Below are positions 29,318 to 39,635 of a stretch of DNA of 64,000 bases, one piece after another. The translations under genes were made by a program, and so were the position numbers. The stretch spans positions 124,001 through 188,000 of the forward strand of contig NZ_JAKCFB010000004.1 in assembly GCF_024198235.1 (NCBI RefSeq), in the 5' to 3' direction. The stretch's first letter is position 1, and every line of letters begins with the position of its first letter. The stretch is from Myxococcus dinghuensis. GTDB lineage: Bacteria > Myxococcota > Myxococcia > Myxococcales > Myxococcaceae. Below the pieces are notes generated by a model that saw only the letters and a program-made list of their open reading frames with translations, did not search any database and was not told the origin of the DNA.

Positions 29318-30922
29318 ATGACGACGACGACAGCGCCGGCCCGAACCGGGGCCCTGCTCCTGCCGCTCGCGCTGCTCTGGGCGCTGGCGCCGGCGTCCGC
29401 CCTGGCGGCCGAGCCCGTCAAGCCCGTGCGGCTGACCTTCCTCCACCTGGCGGACGTCTACCAGGTGCAGCCCGTGCAGGGCGGGAAGGCGGGAGGGCTG
29501 GCGCGGGTGGCCACGCTGCGCAAGCAGGTGCTGGCCGAGGCGCCGGGCGCGCTGACGCTGCTGGGCGGTGACACGCTGTCGCCGTCGGTGGAGTCGCTCC
29601 TGGAGGTGGACGGCCAGGCGCTCAAGGGGCGCCACATGATCGACGCGTGGAACGCGCTCGGGCTGGACGTGGCGGTGCTGGGCAACCACGAGTTCGACTT
29701 CGGCGACGACGTGCTGAAGGAGCGCATCCGCCAGTCCCGCTTCCCCTGGCTGGGCGCCAACGTCACGAACGCGAAGACGGGCGCGCTGTTCGACGGCGTG
29801 AAGACCTACGACGTGCGGGAGATGGACGGGGTGCGCGTGGGCCTGTTCGGCGTGGTGCTGCCGGAGACCAAGACGACCACCAAGGCGGGGCCGGACACCG
29901 TGTTCGGCGACGTGTGCGAGGCGGCGAAGGGCGCGGTGGCGAAGCTGCGCGAGGACGGGGCCCAGGTCATCCTCGGCCTGACGCACCAGACGCTGGAGCA
30001 GGACCGCGCGCTCGCCCGGTGCGTGAAGGTGGACGCCCTGCTCGGCGGGCACGACCACGTGGGCGCGGCGGACCGCTCCACGGGCACGCCCATCTTCAAG
30101 GTCCCCGCGGAGGCGGTGGAGCTGGGCAAGCTCACCCTCGACGTGGACGCCAAGACGGGCCAGGTGCGCAAGACCACGTGGAAGCGGCTGCCCGTGACGT
30201 CCAAGGTGCCGGAGGACGCGGCGTTCAACGAGGCCATGAAGGCCTATGGCCCGCTGTTCGCGCGGCTGGCGGAGCCGGTGGGGCGCACGCCCGTCGCGCT
30301 GGACGCGCGGGGCACGTCGGTGCGCACGCGGGAGACCAACCTGGGAGATTTCGTCGCGGACGCGTTCCGCGAAGCCGCGGGCGCGGACGTGGCGCTGGTC
30401 AACGGGGGCGCGCTGCGCTCGGACGCGGTGCTGCCCCCGGGCGTGCTGACCCGCAGGGACCTGCACGGGCTCATGCCGTACACGGACGCGCTCGTGGTGG
30501 TGGAGCTGAGCGGCGCCACGCTGCGGGCCGCGCTGGAGAACGGCGTCAGCCTCAGCCGCGAGGACGCCCGCCCCGGCCGCTTCCCCCAGGTGTCCGGCAT
30601 GCGCTTCACCTTCGACGCGCGCAGGCCCGTGGGCGAGCGCGTGCGGGAGGTGACGGTGCACGGCAAGCCGCTCGACCCGAGCGCCACGTACCGGCTCGCC
30701 ACGCTGAGCTTCCTCGCCAGCGGCAAGGACGGCTACGACGTGCTGAAGGGGCAGCCCGCCACGCCCGCGCTGGCGGACGGGCGCGCGCCGCTGGAGGTCA
30801 TCGCGGAGGCCTTCCGCACCGGCCGCCCCACCCCGCGCGCGAAGGGCGACGGCCGCATCGTCCGGCTGGACGGTCAGGCACTGGCGCCGGACGCGCGCCG
30901 CCCCGCACCGCCGATGAAGTAG
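29318..30922 (+). CDS. Secreted 5'-nucleotidase / metallophosphatase (UshA family)
   Basis: This 534-residue exported enzyme has signal peptide LLLPLALLWALAPASALA with cleavage near 31. The metallophosphatase domain has GGDTLSPS, GNHEFDFG, THQ and GGHDHVG. The C-terminal nucleotide-binding domain has NGGALRSD, YTDALVVVELSG and a late FLASGKDGYD. It should release phosphate from nucleotides in the periplasm or outside. The first metal motif is LADVYQ instead of the usual DxH, so one histidine ligand is a tyrosine. GGAGAG lies 11 bases before the ATG. Confidence 0.92.
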   Translation: MTTTTAPARTGALLLPLALLWALAPASALAAEPVKPVRLTFLHLADVYQVQPVQGGKAGGLARVATLRKQVLAEAPGALTLLGGDTLSPSVESLLEVDGQALKGRHMIDAWNALGLDVAVLGNHEFDFGDDVLKERIRQSRFPWLGANVTNAKTGALFDGVKTYDVREMDGVRVGLFGVVLPETKTTTKAGPDTVFGDVCEAAKGAVAKLREDGAQVILGLTHQTLEQDRALARCVKVDALLGGHDHVGAADRSTGTPIFKVPAEAVELGKLTLDVDAKTGQVRKTTWKRLPVTSKVPEDAAFNEAMKAYGPLFARLAEPVGRTPVALDARGTSVRTRETNLGDFVADAFREAAGADVALVNGGALRSDAVLPPGVLTRRDLHGLMPYTDALVVVELSGATLRAALENGVSLSREDARPGRFPQVSGMRFTFDARRPVGERVREVTVHGKPLDPSATYRLATLSFLASGKDGYDVLKGQPATPALADGRAPLEVIAEAFRTGRPTPRAKGDGRIVRLDGQALAPDARRPAPPMK

Positions 30923-30959
30923 CCCGCACCTCCGCCCGCCTGCGCGACGAGCATCCGCT

Positions 30960-30983
30960 TTCCGACAGACCTCCAGGTCGGAA
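30960..30983 (+). terminator. Weak hairpin after the 5'-nucleotidase gene
   Basis: TTCCGAC and GTCGGAA form a 7-bp stem with a 10-base loop, 38 bases past the stop. It is short and without a T-run, so termination may be leaky into the next gene. Confidence 0.45.
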
Positions 30984-31121
30984 GGGGGGTGTTTCAAGCC
31001 TCGTGTCTGGCAACCAACGGCCGGTATTGCTCCACTGCCCCGCGCACGGAGCCCCCTTCCTCTCCGACGTCGCGACACCTGGCCCTGGGACTCCGCATCC
31101 ACCCCCACGCGGGAGCTGCCC

Positions 31122-32204
31122 ATGGCCGAGCTGGAGACGTTCCGACTGCCGGAGTCCGTGAGCGGAAGTGACGCCGACATCACGTTGGCGTTGTCGATGA
31201 TTCAAGCCTGGCGGAAGGACGGAATCTTCCAGGTCCAGACGACGAACGCGCAGGAGCTGAAGGTGCAACGCGCCTTCGAGGCCAGCCGGCGCTTCTTCCG
31301 TCAGCCCATGGCCGCCAAGGCCCGCTGCGTGAGCGACCTGACGTACAGCGGCTACATCGCCTCGGGCGAGGAGCTGACCGCGGGCGAGGCGGACCACTCG
31401 GAGGTGTTCACCGTCTGCAAGGACGTGCCGCTGACGGACGCGCGCGCCCAGGCCCGCTGGCCCTGCCACGGCCCCGCACCGTGGCCGGACGAGGCCTACC
31501 GCCGCGCGATGAAGGACCACCTGGAGGGGCTGGGCGCCATCGGCGACAAGCTGCTCCAGCTCGTCGCGCTGGGGCTGGGGCTGGACGACATGCACGTGCT
31601 CACCCGCCTGACGCGCGAGGGCTGGCACCACATGCGCGTGCTGCGCTTCCCGGCGCGCTCCCCCACCGCCACGCGCGGCATCGGCGCGCACACCGACTAC
31701 GGCCTGCTCGTCATCGCCGCGCAGGACGAGGTGGGGGGCCTCTACGTCCGCCCCCCCATCGAGGGCGAGACGCGCCCGCGCAACTGGCTGCCCGGGGAGA
31801 GCTCCGCCGGCAGGTACGAGGACGACGAGCGCTGGACGTACGTCAAGCCCGTGCCCGGCGTCCTCACCGTGTTCCCCGGCGACATCCTCCAGTTCCTCAC
31901 GCGCGGCTATCTGCTCTCCACCCCGCATCGGGTCCGGCTCAACACGCGCGAGCGCTTCGCCATGGCCTACTTCCACGAGCCCCACTTCGAGGCCTGCGTC
32001 CGCCCGCTCACCCACCCCGCCGGCAACGAGTTCATCCACTACGGCTCGCACTTCACCCACATGTTCATGCGCAGCTACCCGGACCGCGTCACCACCCAGC
32101 GCATCCTCGACGAGGACCGGCTCACCGTCCTCGCCTGGCTGCGCCACGAGGCCGTGCAGCGCACCACGCCCGTCGAGGAGGAGCGCCGGCTCGCCACCGG
32201 GTGA
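31122..32204 (+). CDS. efe: 2-oxoglutarate-dependent ethylene-forming enzyme (EFE) homologue
   Basis: This 360-residue Fe(II)/2-oxoglutarate oxygenase keeps the characteristic blocks of Pseudomonas EFE (350 residues) along its length: SDLTYSGY, SGEE.TAG, WPCHGP.PWP, DGWHHMRVLRFP-like, RGIGAHTDYGLLVIAAQD, NWLPGESSAG, FPGDILQF, LNTRERFA, YFHEP and YPDR.TTQRI. Fe ligands are H190, D192 and H269; R278 binds 2-oxoglutarate; E84, R172, Y193, F284 and R317 match EFE's arginine- and ethylene-determining residues. It should convert 2-oxoglutarate to ethylene and CO2, and in a side reaction hydroxylate arginine, giving guanidine. It is cytoplasmic with no signal peptide. GGGAG precedes the ATG. I see no guanidine riboswitch or exporter beside it. 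Confidence 0.88.
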   Translation: MAELETFRLPESVSGSDADITLALSMIQAWRKDGIFQVQTTNAQELKVQRAFEASRRFFRQPMAAKARCVSDLTYSGYIASGEELTAGEADHSEVFTVCKDVPLTDARAQARWPCHGPAPWPDEAYRRAMKDHLEGLGAIGDKLLQLVALGLGLDDMHVLTRLTREGWHHMRVLRFPARSPTATRGIGAHTDYGLLVIAAQDEVGGLYVRPPIEGETRPRNWLPGESSAGRYEDDERWTYVKPVPGVLTVFPGDILQFLTRGYLLSTPHRVRLNTRERFAMAYFHEPHFEACVRPLTHPAGNEFIHYGSHFTHMFMRSYPDRVTTQRILDEDRLTVLAWLRHEAVQRTTPVEEERRLATG

Positions 32205-32213
32205 GGCCAGGCC

Positions 32214-32987
32214 TCAGGGCGCCGTCCAGCCACGGAGGCGATACACGGCGCGCCCCGCGAGCTCGCGCAGCGCGTCCGTGCTCTGGTTGAGGAAGCCCGC
32301 GCGGGGCAGCCAGCTCGAGCGCCCCGCGCGCTCGCTCGGCGTGCGGGCGTCCACCGGCAGCGTGTCGGGGTGCAGCCCCACCGCCGCGAAGCAGCCCGCC
32401 GCGCGGGGCATGTGCGCGGCGCTCGTCACCAGCAGCAGCGTGCGCCAGCCCCGCTCCTGGACGATGCGCGCGGACTCCACCGCGTTCTCCCGGGTGTTGC
32501 GGCTGCGGCCCTCGGTGACGATGCGCTCGGCGGGGATGCCCCACGCCTGGAGCTGCCGCGACAGCACGTCCGCCTCCACCACCGCCTCGGGGCTCGGGTC
32601 CAGCGAGCCGCCGGAGAGCAGCACCTGTCGCGCCCGGTCCTCCCGCAGGAGCTCGAAGCCACGCAGCACCCGCTCCACGGCCGCGTTGTACTCGGGCTGG
32701 CCCGTGCGCTCGGTGGCGGACGGGTCCAACGCTCCGCCCAGGACGATGACCGCGTCGTACGTCACGTCCGGCCGGGACGTGTCCCGCGCGCCCGCCTCCA
32801 CCGCGCGCGTCAGCGCCGTGGCCACCCCCTCCGACGAGAAGGCGTAGAGGACACCGAGCCCGGCGACGGACAGCGCGCGCGACACCGCCGGGCGCAGGCG
32901 CCGCACCCGGCCGAGCAGCAGCAGGAGCAGCGCCCAGGTCAGCGGCGCCAGGAAGAGGTCCAGCACCTTCGACAGGAAGAGGAACAC
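32214..32987 (-). CDS. ElyC/SanA/YdcF (DUF218) family membrane protein
   Basis: This 257-residue protein has two N-terminal membrane segments (about 5-25 and 36-55), then a DUF218 domain with YDAVIVLGGAL, VLLSGGSL, GIPAERIVTEGRSRNTRENA and LLLVTSAAHMPRA. Relatives such as ElyC and SanA affect cell-envelope integrity and use of the undecaprenyl carrier; the reaction is not established. It lies 19 bases after nadK on the same strand, and its 3' end faces the efe gene across 9 bases. Confidence 0.88.
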   Translation of the reverse strand: MFLFLSKVLDLFLAPLTWALLLLLLGRVRRLRPAVSRALSVAGLGVLYAFSSEGVATALTRAVEAGARDTSRPDVTYDAVIVLGGALDPSATERTGQPEYNAAVERVLRGFELLREDRARQVLLSGGSLDPSPEAVVEADVLSRQLQAWGIPAERIVTEGRSRNTRENAVESARIVQERGWRTLLLVTSAAHMPRAAGCFAAVGLHPDTLPVDARTPSERAGRSSWLPRAGFLNQSTDALRELAGRAVYRLRGWTAP

Positions 32988-33006
32988 GCGCGGCGCTGGG
33001 GGCCCC

Positions 33007-33852
33007 TCAGCGCTCGCCCCAGTGGAGCTTTTGCCGGAGGATGGAGAAGTAGGCCACCTTGGGGTTGCGCACCAGGTTCACCCGGTTGGGCGAGCGCACC
33101 ACCTCGATGCAGTCCCCGCCCTGCAGGCCATGGCCCGTCTGGCCGTCCAGGGTGAGGTAGGTGTCCGCCGTCTCGCTGCGCAGGGTGATGCGGATGACGC
33201 GGTCGGCGGGCACGACGATGGAGCGCTGGGTGAGCGCGTGCGAACAGATGGGCGACAGCACGGTGCAGTCCACGGACGGGTGGACGATGGGCCCTCCGGC
33301 GGACAGCGAGTACGCGGTGGAGCCGGTGGGCGTGGCGAGGATGACGCCGTCCGCCTTGTAGGTGGTGATGGGCACCCCGTCGATGGAGGTCTCGTGGTCC
33401 GCGATGCGCGCCAGGGCGCCCTTGTTGATGACCACGTCGTTGAGGATTTCGTCCTCGATGAGCACCCGGCCGCCGCGGATGAGGCGGCAGGTGAGCTTCA
33501 TGCGCGAGTCCACCTGGAAGCGCCCCGCGAGCACCTCCTCCAGGGTGGAGAACAGCTCCTCCACCGGAATCTCCGTCATGAAGCCCAGGCTGCCCAGGTT
33601 GACGCCGAGGATGGGCACCCCGCGCCCGGCCAACAGCCGCGCCGCGTAGATGAGCGTGCCGTCCCCGCCCAGCACCACCGTCAGGTCCGCCCGGGCCGCC
33701 AGCTCCCGGTCCTCCACCCGCGGCCAGCCCAACGCATGGGCCAGCGTCCGGTCCGCCAGCACGGTGAGCTGCGGATAACGCTCGCGGATCCGGGCCGCCA
33801 GCGCCACGGCCTCCGGTTTGTCCCTCTTCGCGACGATGACCAGGGTCTGCAC
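33007..33852 (-). CDS. nadK: NAD kinase
   Basis: This 281-residue ATP-NAD kinase makes NADP. It has LGGDGTLIYAARL (GGDGT at 62-66), ILGVNLGSLGFMTEI, the LND motif, and TPTGSTAYSLSAGGPIVHP. These are the standard NADK motifs in order and the length is normal. It diverges from rarA across 115 bases. Confidence 0.97.
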   Translation of the reverse strand: MQTLVIVAKRDKPEAVALAARIRERYPQLTVLADRTLAHALGWPRVEDRELAARADLTVVLGGDGTLIYAARLLAGRGVPILGVNLGSLGFMTEIPVEELFSTLEEVLAGRFQVDSRMKLTCRLIRGGRVLIEDEILNDVVINKGALARIADHETSIDGVPITTYKADGVILATPTGSTAYSLSAGGPIVHPSVDCTVLSPICSHALTQRSIVVPADRVIRITLRSETADTYLTLDGQTGHGLQGGDCIEVVRSPNRVNLVRNPKVAYFSILRQKLHWGER

Positions 33853-33967
33853 GGACTGGTTTTCTAATCCAGCCGGGCGGCCGGGCGCCTCCCTGTTTTG
33901 CGGGGGTGCCGTCCCCCGGACAGACGGCTCGGCGCGAAAGGGGCCCCGGCGCTATTTTTGGCCATTC

Positions 33968-35299
33968 ATGGACCTCTTCGAACACGCCGGCCAGGAGGAG
34001 CAGGCCCGCCTCGCGCCGCTGGCGGAGCGGATGCGCCCCCGGACCCTCTCGGAGTTCGTCGGACAGGAGCACCTCACCGCCGAGGGCCGCTTCCTGCGCC
34101 GCGCCCTGGACAGCGACCAGGTCCCCAGCCTCATCTTCTGGGGCCCCCCGGGCACCGGGAAGACGACGCTCGCCCAGCTCGTCGCCCGCTCCACCGGCGC
34201 CGCCTTCGAGGCCCTCTCCGCCGTGCTCGCGGGCGTGAAGGACATCCGCGAGACGGTGGCCCGCGCCCAGGACCGCTGGAAGCTCCACCGCCAGCGCACC
34301 TTCCTGTTCATCGACGAGATCCACCGCTTCAACAAGGCGCAGCAGGACGCGCTGCTGCCCCACGTGGAGAAGGGCACGGTGACGCTCATCGGCGCCACCA
34401 CGGAGAACCCCTCCTTCGAGGTCAACGCCGCGCTCCTGTCCCGCACGCGCGTCGTCACCCTGCGCGGCCTGGAGGACGAGGAGCTGGTGGCGCTGCTGCG
34501 CCGGGCGGTGGAGGACCCGCGGGGCCTGGGAGGCCAGGCGCGGGTGGACGACGAGGCGCTGGCCTTCCTCGCGTCCACGGCGGGCGGAGACGCGCGCAAG
34601 GCGCTCACCGCGCTGGAGGTGGCCGCGGCCCACGGCGGCGCGAAGGTGGACCGGGCCGCCGCCGAGGAGGCCCTCCAGCAGAAGATGCTGCTCTACGACA
34701 AGGGCGGCGAGGAGCACTACAACGTCATCAGCGCCTTCATCAAATCCATGCGCGGCAGCGACGTGGACGGGGCGCTGTACTGGATGGCGCGCATGCTGGA
34801 GGCGGGCGAGGACCCGCTGTTCCTCTTCCGGCGCATGGTCATCTTCGCGTCGGAGGACATCGGCAACGCGGACCCGCGCGCGCTCGCCGTCGCGGTGGAC
34901 GCCCTGCGCGCCTTCCAACTGGTGGGCCTGCCGGAGGGCACCCTGCCCCTCACCCAGGCCGTCACCTACCTGGCGCTGGCGCCCAAGTCGAACGCGGTGC
35001 TGACGGCGTACGCCGCCGCGCGCGAGGCCGTGGAGAAGCAGGGCGCGCTGCCGGTGCCGCTGCACCTGCGCAACGCCCCCACGAAGCTGATGAAGTCGCT
35101 GGGCTACGGGGGCGGCTACAAGTACCCGCACAACTTCGAGGGCAACTACGTCCCGGAGGACTACCTGCCCGAGGCCCTGCGCTCCCGCAGCTTCTACACC
35201 CCCACCCGCAACGGGCTGGAGGCGGAGCTGTCGGACCGCTACGAGGCCATCCGACGGCAGCTCGCGGAGCGCGTCCGCGAGCCGGGCGAGGAGGGTTGA
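33968..35299 (+). CDS. rarA: Replication-associated recombination protein RarA (MgsA)
   Basis: This 443-residue AAA+ ATPase of the clamp-loader group acts at stalled forks. Walker A is GPPGTGKTT (59-67) and Walker B FIDEIHRFNKAQQD. GATTENPSFEVN carries sensor 1 and DARKAL lies near sensor 2. The C-terminal tetramerisation part has YNVISAFIKSMRGSD, FASEDIGNADP and the late YKYPHNFEGNYVPEDYLP. The ATG at 33968 begins the usual N-terminus, although no strong ribosome site precedes it. Confidence 0.96.
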   Translation: MDLFEHAGQEEQARLAPLAERMRPRTLSEFVGQEHLTAEGRFLRRALDSDQVPSLIFWGPPGTGKTTLAQLVARSTGAAFEALSAVLAGVKDIRETVARAQDRWKLHRQRTFLFIDEIHRFNKAQQDALLPHVEKGTVTLIGATTENPSFEVNAALLSRTRVVTLRGLEDEELVALLRRAVEDPRGLGGQARVDDEALAFLASTAGGDARKALTALEVAAAHGGAKVDRAAAEEALQQKMLLYDKGGEEHYNVISAFIKSMRGSDVDGALYWMARMLEAGEDPLFLFRRMVIFASEDIGNADPRALAVAVDALRAFQLVGLPEGTLPLTQAVTYLALAPKSNAVLTAYAAAREAVEKQGALPVPLHLRNAPTKLMKSLGYGGGYKYPHNFEGNYVPEDYLPEALRSRSFYTPTRNGLEAELSDRYEAIRRQLAERVREPGEEG

Positions 35300-35327
35300 G
35301 GCTCCCCGCCCCGGTCGACGACCTCCG

Positions 35328-36787
<1,460 letters not shown>

Positions 36788-36791
<4 letters not shown>

Positions 36792-38368
36792 GGCAACCTC
36801 TCGAGCTGCAGGGGGATGGGCAGAAAGACGGTGAAACGGGAGCCGGCGCCCACGTGGGTGTCGACGTGGAAGCTGCCCCCGTGGTCCTGGACGATGCGGT
36901 ACGCGATGGACAACCCCAGCCCGGTGCCCTCACCGGGGGGCTTGGTGGTGAAGGACGGCTCGAAGATGCGCGGCAGGTGCCGCTCCTCGATGCCGCAGCC
37001 GGTGTCGGTCACCGCGAAGAAGCAGCGGTCTCCCTCACGGCCCGTCTCCAGCGACAGCCGGCCCTCCCGGTTGGGGAGCGCCTGCAGGCCGTTCTGGAGC
37101 AGGTTGAGCACCACCTGCGCCAGCTGGCCCGGGTCGCCGTACACCTTCGGAAGGCCGTCCTTGAGCCCCAGCGACAGCTCCACGCGGGGCGTCGCCTTGA
37201 GCTGCGCGCGGAAGAGGACGGCGGCGTCCTCCACGCAGCGCGACAGGTCGAACAGCCGCCGGTCCTCCACGCGGCTGTGCCGGCTGAACTTCAGGAGGCT
37301 CTCCACGATGCGCTTGCAGCGCAGCGCGCTCTCCTCGATGAGCCCCAGCGACTCCAGGTCCGGCTCGCTGCGCCCCGCGTCGCGCGACATGAGCTGCGCG
37401 AAGGCGAGGATGCCGCCCAGCGGGTTGTTGATCTCGTGCGCCACCCCTCCCGCCAACTGCCCCACCGCCGCCATCTTCTCCGTCTCGATGAGCCGGCGCG
37501 TCATCGCCTGCTCCTCCGTGACGTCGCGGTAGGTGCACACCACCCGCTCGTCCCCCGCCATGGGGTACGCCGACACCACGTAGGTGCGCCCGGCCTGCTG
37601 CACCTCGCCCCGCGCCCCCTTGCCGCTCTCCATCGCCGCCGGCAGCGGACAGCCCACGCACGGCTCGTTGCGCCCGAACAGGTAGCGGTAGCACGCGATG
37701 TCGGACGGAATCTGCTCGATGGAGCGCCCCGCCACGTGCGCGTACGCCAGGTTCGCCCGCCGCACCGCGAAGTCGCGCCCGCGCACCACGCACAGCGGCG
37801 TCTCCATGCAGTCGAACGACAGCTCCCATTCGCGCTTGGCCTGGCTGAGCATCCGCGTGCGCTGCGCGACGCGCTCCTCCAGGTCCGCGTTGAGCAGCTT
37901 CAGCTCCGCGTTCTGCTCCTGCGTCACGCGGTACAGCCGCTCGTTCTCCGCCTGCAGCGCGTACTGCTCGAACGCGCTCTTCACCGTCAACACCAGGTGG
38001 CTGTCGTTCCAGGGCTTGGAGATGAAGCGGAAGATCTCCGACCGGTTGATGGCCTCCTCGATGGCCTGCTGGTCCGCCTGCCCCGTCAGCATGATGCGCT
38101 GGGCGCGCGGCTCCTGCTGCTTCACCCGGGTCAGGAACTCCACCCCGTTCATACCCGGCATCCGGAAGTCGGAGATGACCACCTCCGGCCGGAACGCCTC
38201 CACGGTGCGCAGCGCCTGCTCGGCGTCCGTCGCCGTCTCGATGTCCCAATCACCCCGGCGGAGCACCCGGCGGATGGACTTGAGGATGTTCTCCTCGTCG
38301 TCCACCAGCAGCAGCCGCCCGCGGGAGGCGGTGTCTTGAGAGGGGAGCTTTGCGGCGAGGGGACCCAT
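36788..38368 (-). CDS. Hybrid histidine kinase with N-terminal receiver and Cys-containing PAS
   Basis: This 526-residue soluble kinase has a receiver (about 17-135; D67, K118), a coiled-coil linker, and a PAS-like domain (about 180-285) with C226, C237 and C240 in a CVGCP pattern. The HisKA domain has H311 in GGVAHEINNPLGG. The HATPase domain has NLLQNGLQA, DTGCGI and GTGLGLSI. It has no membrane segment, so it senses a cytoplasmic cue, possibly redox or metal through the cysteines. The ATG at 38368 has GGAAAGAG upstream and lies about 15 bases from a sigma-54 start; a TTG at 38398 falls inside that promoter and was rejected. Confidence 0.92.
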
Positions 38369-38392
38369 CGGACTCTTTCCGCCCCACGACAA

Positions 38393-38409
38393 TTGCAATG
38401 CTCCTGCCA
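38393..38409 (-). promoter_or_regulatory. Sigma-54 (-24/-12) promoter of the kinase-regulator operon
   Basis: On the minus strand TGGCAGG, four bases, then TTGCA matches the RpoN consensus TGGCACG-N4-TTGCW at the invariant GG and GC. The predicted start near 38383 leaves a leader of about 15 bases holding the ribosome site. Since the operon encodes an NtrC-type activator, positive autoregulation is likely. Confidence 0.8.
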
Positions 38410-38503
38410 GCGGCAGAAGGGATGCAAACCCATGGAATCACGGGATGAATTGAGTCCCCGACAGTCAGGAGCCCGAGTCATCATAGACTCACCCCACCCC
38501 AAT

Positions 38504-38533
38504 GGGTCAATATCGACTCGGGGTCTTTGACCC
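38504..38533. promoter_or_regulatory. Possible upstream activator site
   Basis: GGGTCAA (38504-38510) and TTGACCC (38527-38533) form an inverted repeat about 120 bases upstream of the sigma-54 start, at a normal distance for an enhancer. Several GAGTC/GACTC words lie nearby. It could instead belong to the 3' end of the diguanylate cyclase gene. Confidence 0.4.
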
Positions 38534-38536
38534 GGG

Positions 38537-39487
38537 TCACTCCCCCTGCGAGCCGGCGGGCGGGAACAGGGGGAGCTGGGTGTGGAGGCTGATGCGGTCC
38601 CTGCCGTCGTCCTTGGCCCGGTAGAGGGCCTCGTCGGCGGTGAGCAGCAGTTGCTCGGGGCTGAGGACGGTGCGGTGGGGGAAGCTCGACAGGCCGAGCG
38701 AGGCCGTCACCCGCAGGCGCCCGTCCGGGCCCACCTGGAGCAGCCCCAGTTCGCGGCGCACGCGCTCGGCCACGGTGAGGGCCCCCGTCAGGTGGGTGCG
38801 CGGCAGCAGCACCGCGAACTCCTCGCCGCCGTAGCGGGCGACGAGGTCCGTCTCCCGCACGCTGCGCTGGAGCGCCGCGGCCACCTCGCGCAGCACCCCG
38901 TCACCGATGGTGTGCCCGTACTGGTCGTTCACCTGCTTGAAGTGGTCCAGGTCCAGCAGGATGAGCGACAGCGGGTCGTCGTAGCGCTGGGCGCGGCGGA
39001 ACTCCTCGCGCAGCCGCTCCTGGAAGTGCCGGTGGTTGTGCACCCCGGTGAGCCCGTCCGTGGAGGACAGCCGCTGCAGCTCGCCCACCTGCCCCGCGAG
39101 CCGCTTCAACCGCGCCTGCAGCTCGAGCAGCCGGTCGACCCGCGCCGCCAGCTCGTCGCCGTCATATGGGTCGAAGACGACCTCGGCGCCCCGCCGCAGC
39201 ACCTCCAGCCAGGGCCGCATGAACTCGCGGCCGGCGACGACGAGGAGGGGGGTGCTGGGGCCGCCCTCGACCTGGGGGAGCAGGCGGTCGACCAGGGGCC
39301 GCATCGCCGAGGGGCACCCCGGCGCGACGAAGAGCACCAGGTCCACCTCCGTCGCCAGTCGGATGACCTCGGGGCCTGGAGGGATGCGCCGGAGCGTCCG
39401 CTCCCCGGTGTCCAGCACCCGTGACAGCTCGGCCTGGTTCGAGTCCGCCTCTTCCACCACCAACAAGGTGCAGGGTCTGGCGCTCAC
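38537..39487 (-). CDS. Diguanylate cyclase with pseudo-receiver
   Basis: This 316-residue protein has an N-terminal receiver-like fold (5-120) lacking the acceptor aspartate (VLFVAPG), a short coiled coil, and a complete GGDEF domain. It has LDLDHFKQVNDQYGH, the active-site GGEEF (220-224) and an inhibitory RETD (211-214) spaced five residues before it. It should make c-di-GMP from GTP and be inhibited by product. The start is GTG at 39487 after GGGGA; an open frame to 39589 precedes it. Unlike the two other GGDEF-like proteins in this window, this one is intact. Confidence 0.92.
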   Translation of the reverse strand: MSARPCTLLVVEEADSNQAELSRVLDTGERTLRRIPPGPEVIRLATEVDLVLFVAPGCPSAMRPLVDRLLPQVEGGPSTPLLVVAGREFMRPWLEVLRRGAEVVFDPYDGDELAARVDRLLELQARLKRLAGQVGELQRLSSTDGLTGVHNHRHFQERLREEFRRAQRYDDPLSLILLDLDHFKQVNDQYGHTIGDGVLREVAAALQRSVRETDLVARYGGEEFAVLLPRTHLTGALTVAERVRRELGLLQVGPDGRLRVTASLGLSSFPHRTVLSPEQLLLTADEALYRAKDDGRDRISLHTQLPLFPPAGSQGE

Positions 39488-39502
39488 AGTGTCCCCGTAA
39501 AT

Positions 39503-39521
39503 TGATACTTGCACGGTATCA
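39503..39521. promoter_or_regulatory. Palindrome upstream of the diguanylate cyclase
   Basis: TGATAC and GTATCA, 7 bases apart, form a perfect inverted repeat 15-34 bases before the GTG start. The position overlaps the likely promoter or leader, so it may be a repressor operator. Confidence 0.45.
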
Positions 39522-39550
39522 CAACGTGTTCCCGGGTGGGAGGCCCGTGA

Positions 39551-39579
39551 TTGATTTGGGACCCAGGGCTTGCTAGCGA
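39551..39579 (+). promoter_or_regulatory. Possible promoter of the glycosyltransferase gene
   Basis: TTGATT (39551-39556), 17 bases, then TAGCGA (39574-39579) lies 57 bases before the GTG start. The -10 is weak. Confidence 0.35.
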
Positions 39580-39635
39580 GCCGCTCCATTCGACCCCGTC
39601 GGTGTCACCGACGCGTCGCAGCAACGAGGTCCACC

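Noticed and set aside
30923..31121. A guanidine riboswitch before the ethylene-forming enzyme gene
   Set aside because: EFE releases guanidine, so I looked for conserved ykkC/mini-ykkC elements such as paired ACGR loops. I see only a short unrelated hairpin at 30960-30983.
31122..32204. Isopenicillin N synthase or ACC oxidase as the identity of the 2-oxoglutarate oxygenase
   Set aside because: The match extends over EFE-specific blocks (SGEE, NWLPGESSAG, TTQRI) and EFE-specific residues, not just the shared HxD...H...R core.
38393..38409. TTG at 38398 as the kinase start
   Set aside because: It falls inside the -12 element of the sigma-54 promoter, and the ATG at 38368 has a good ribosome site.
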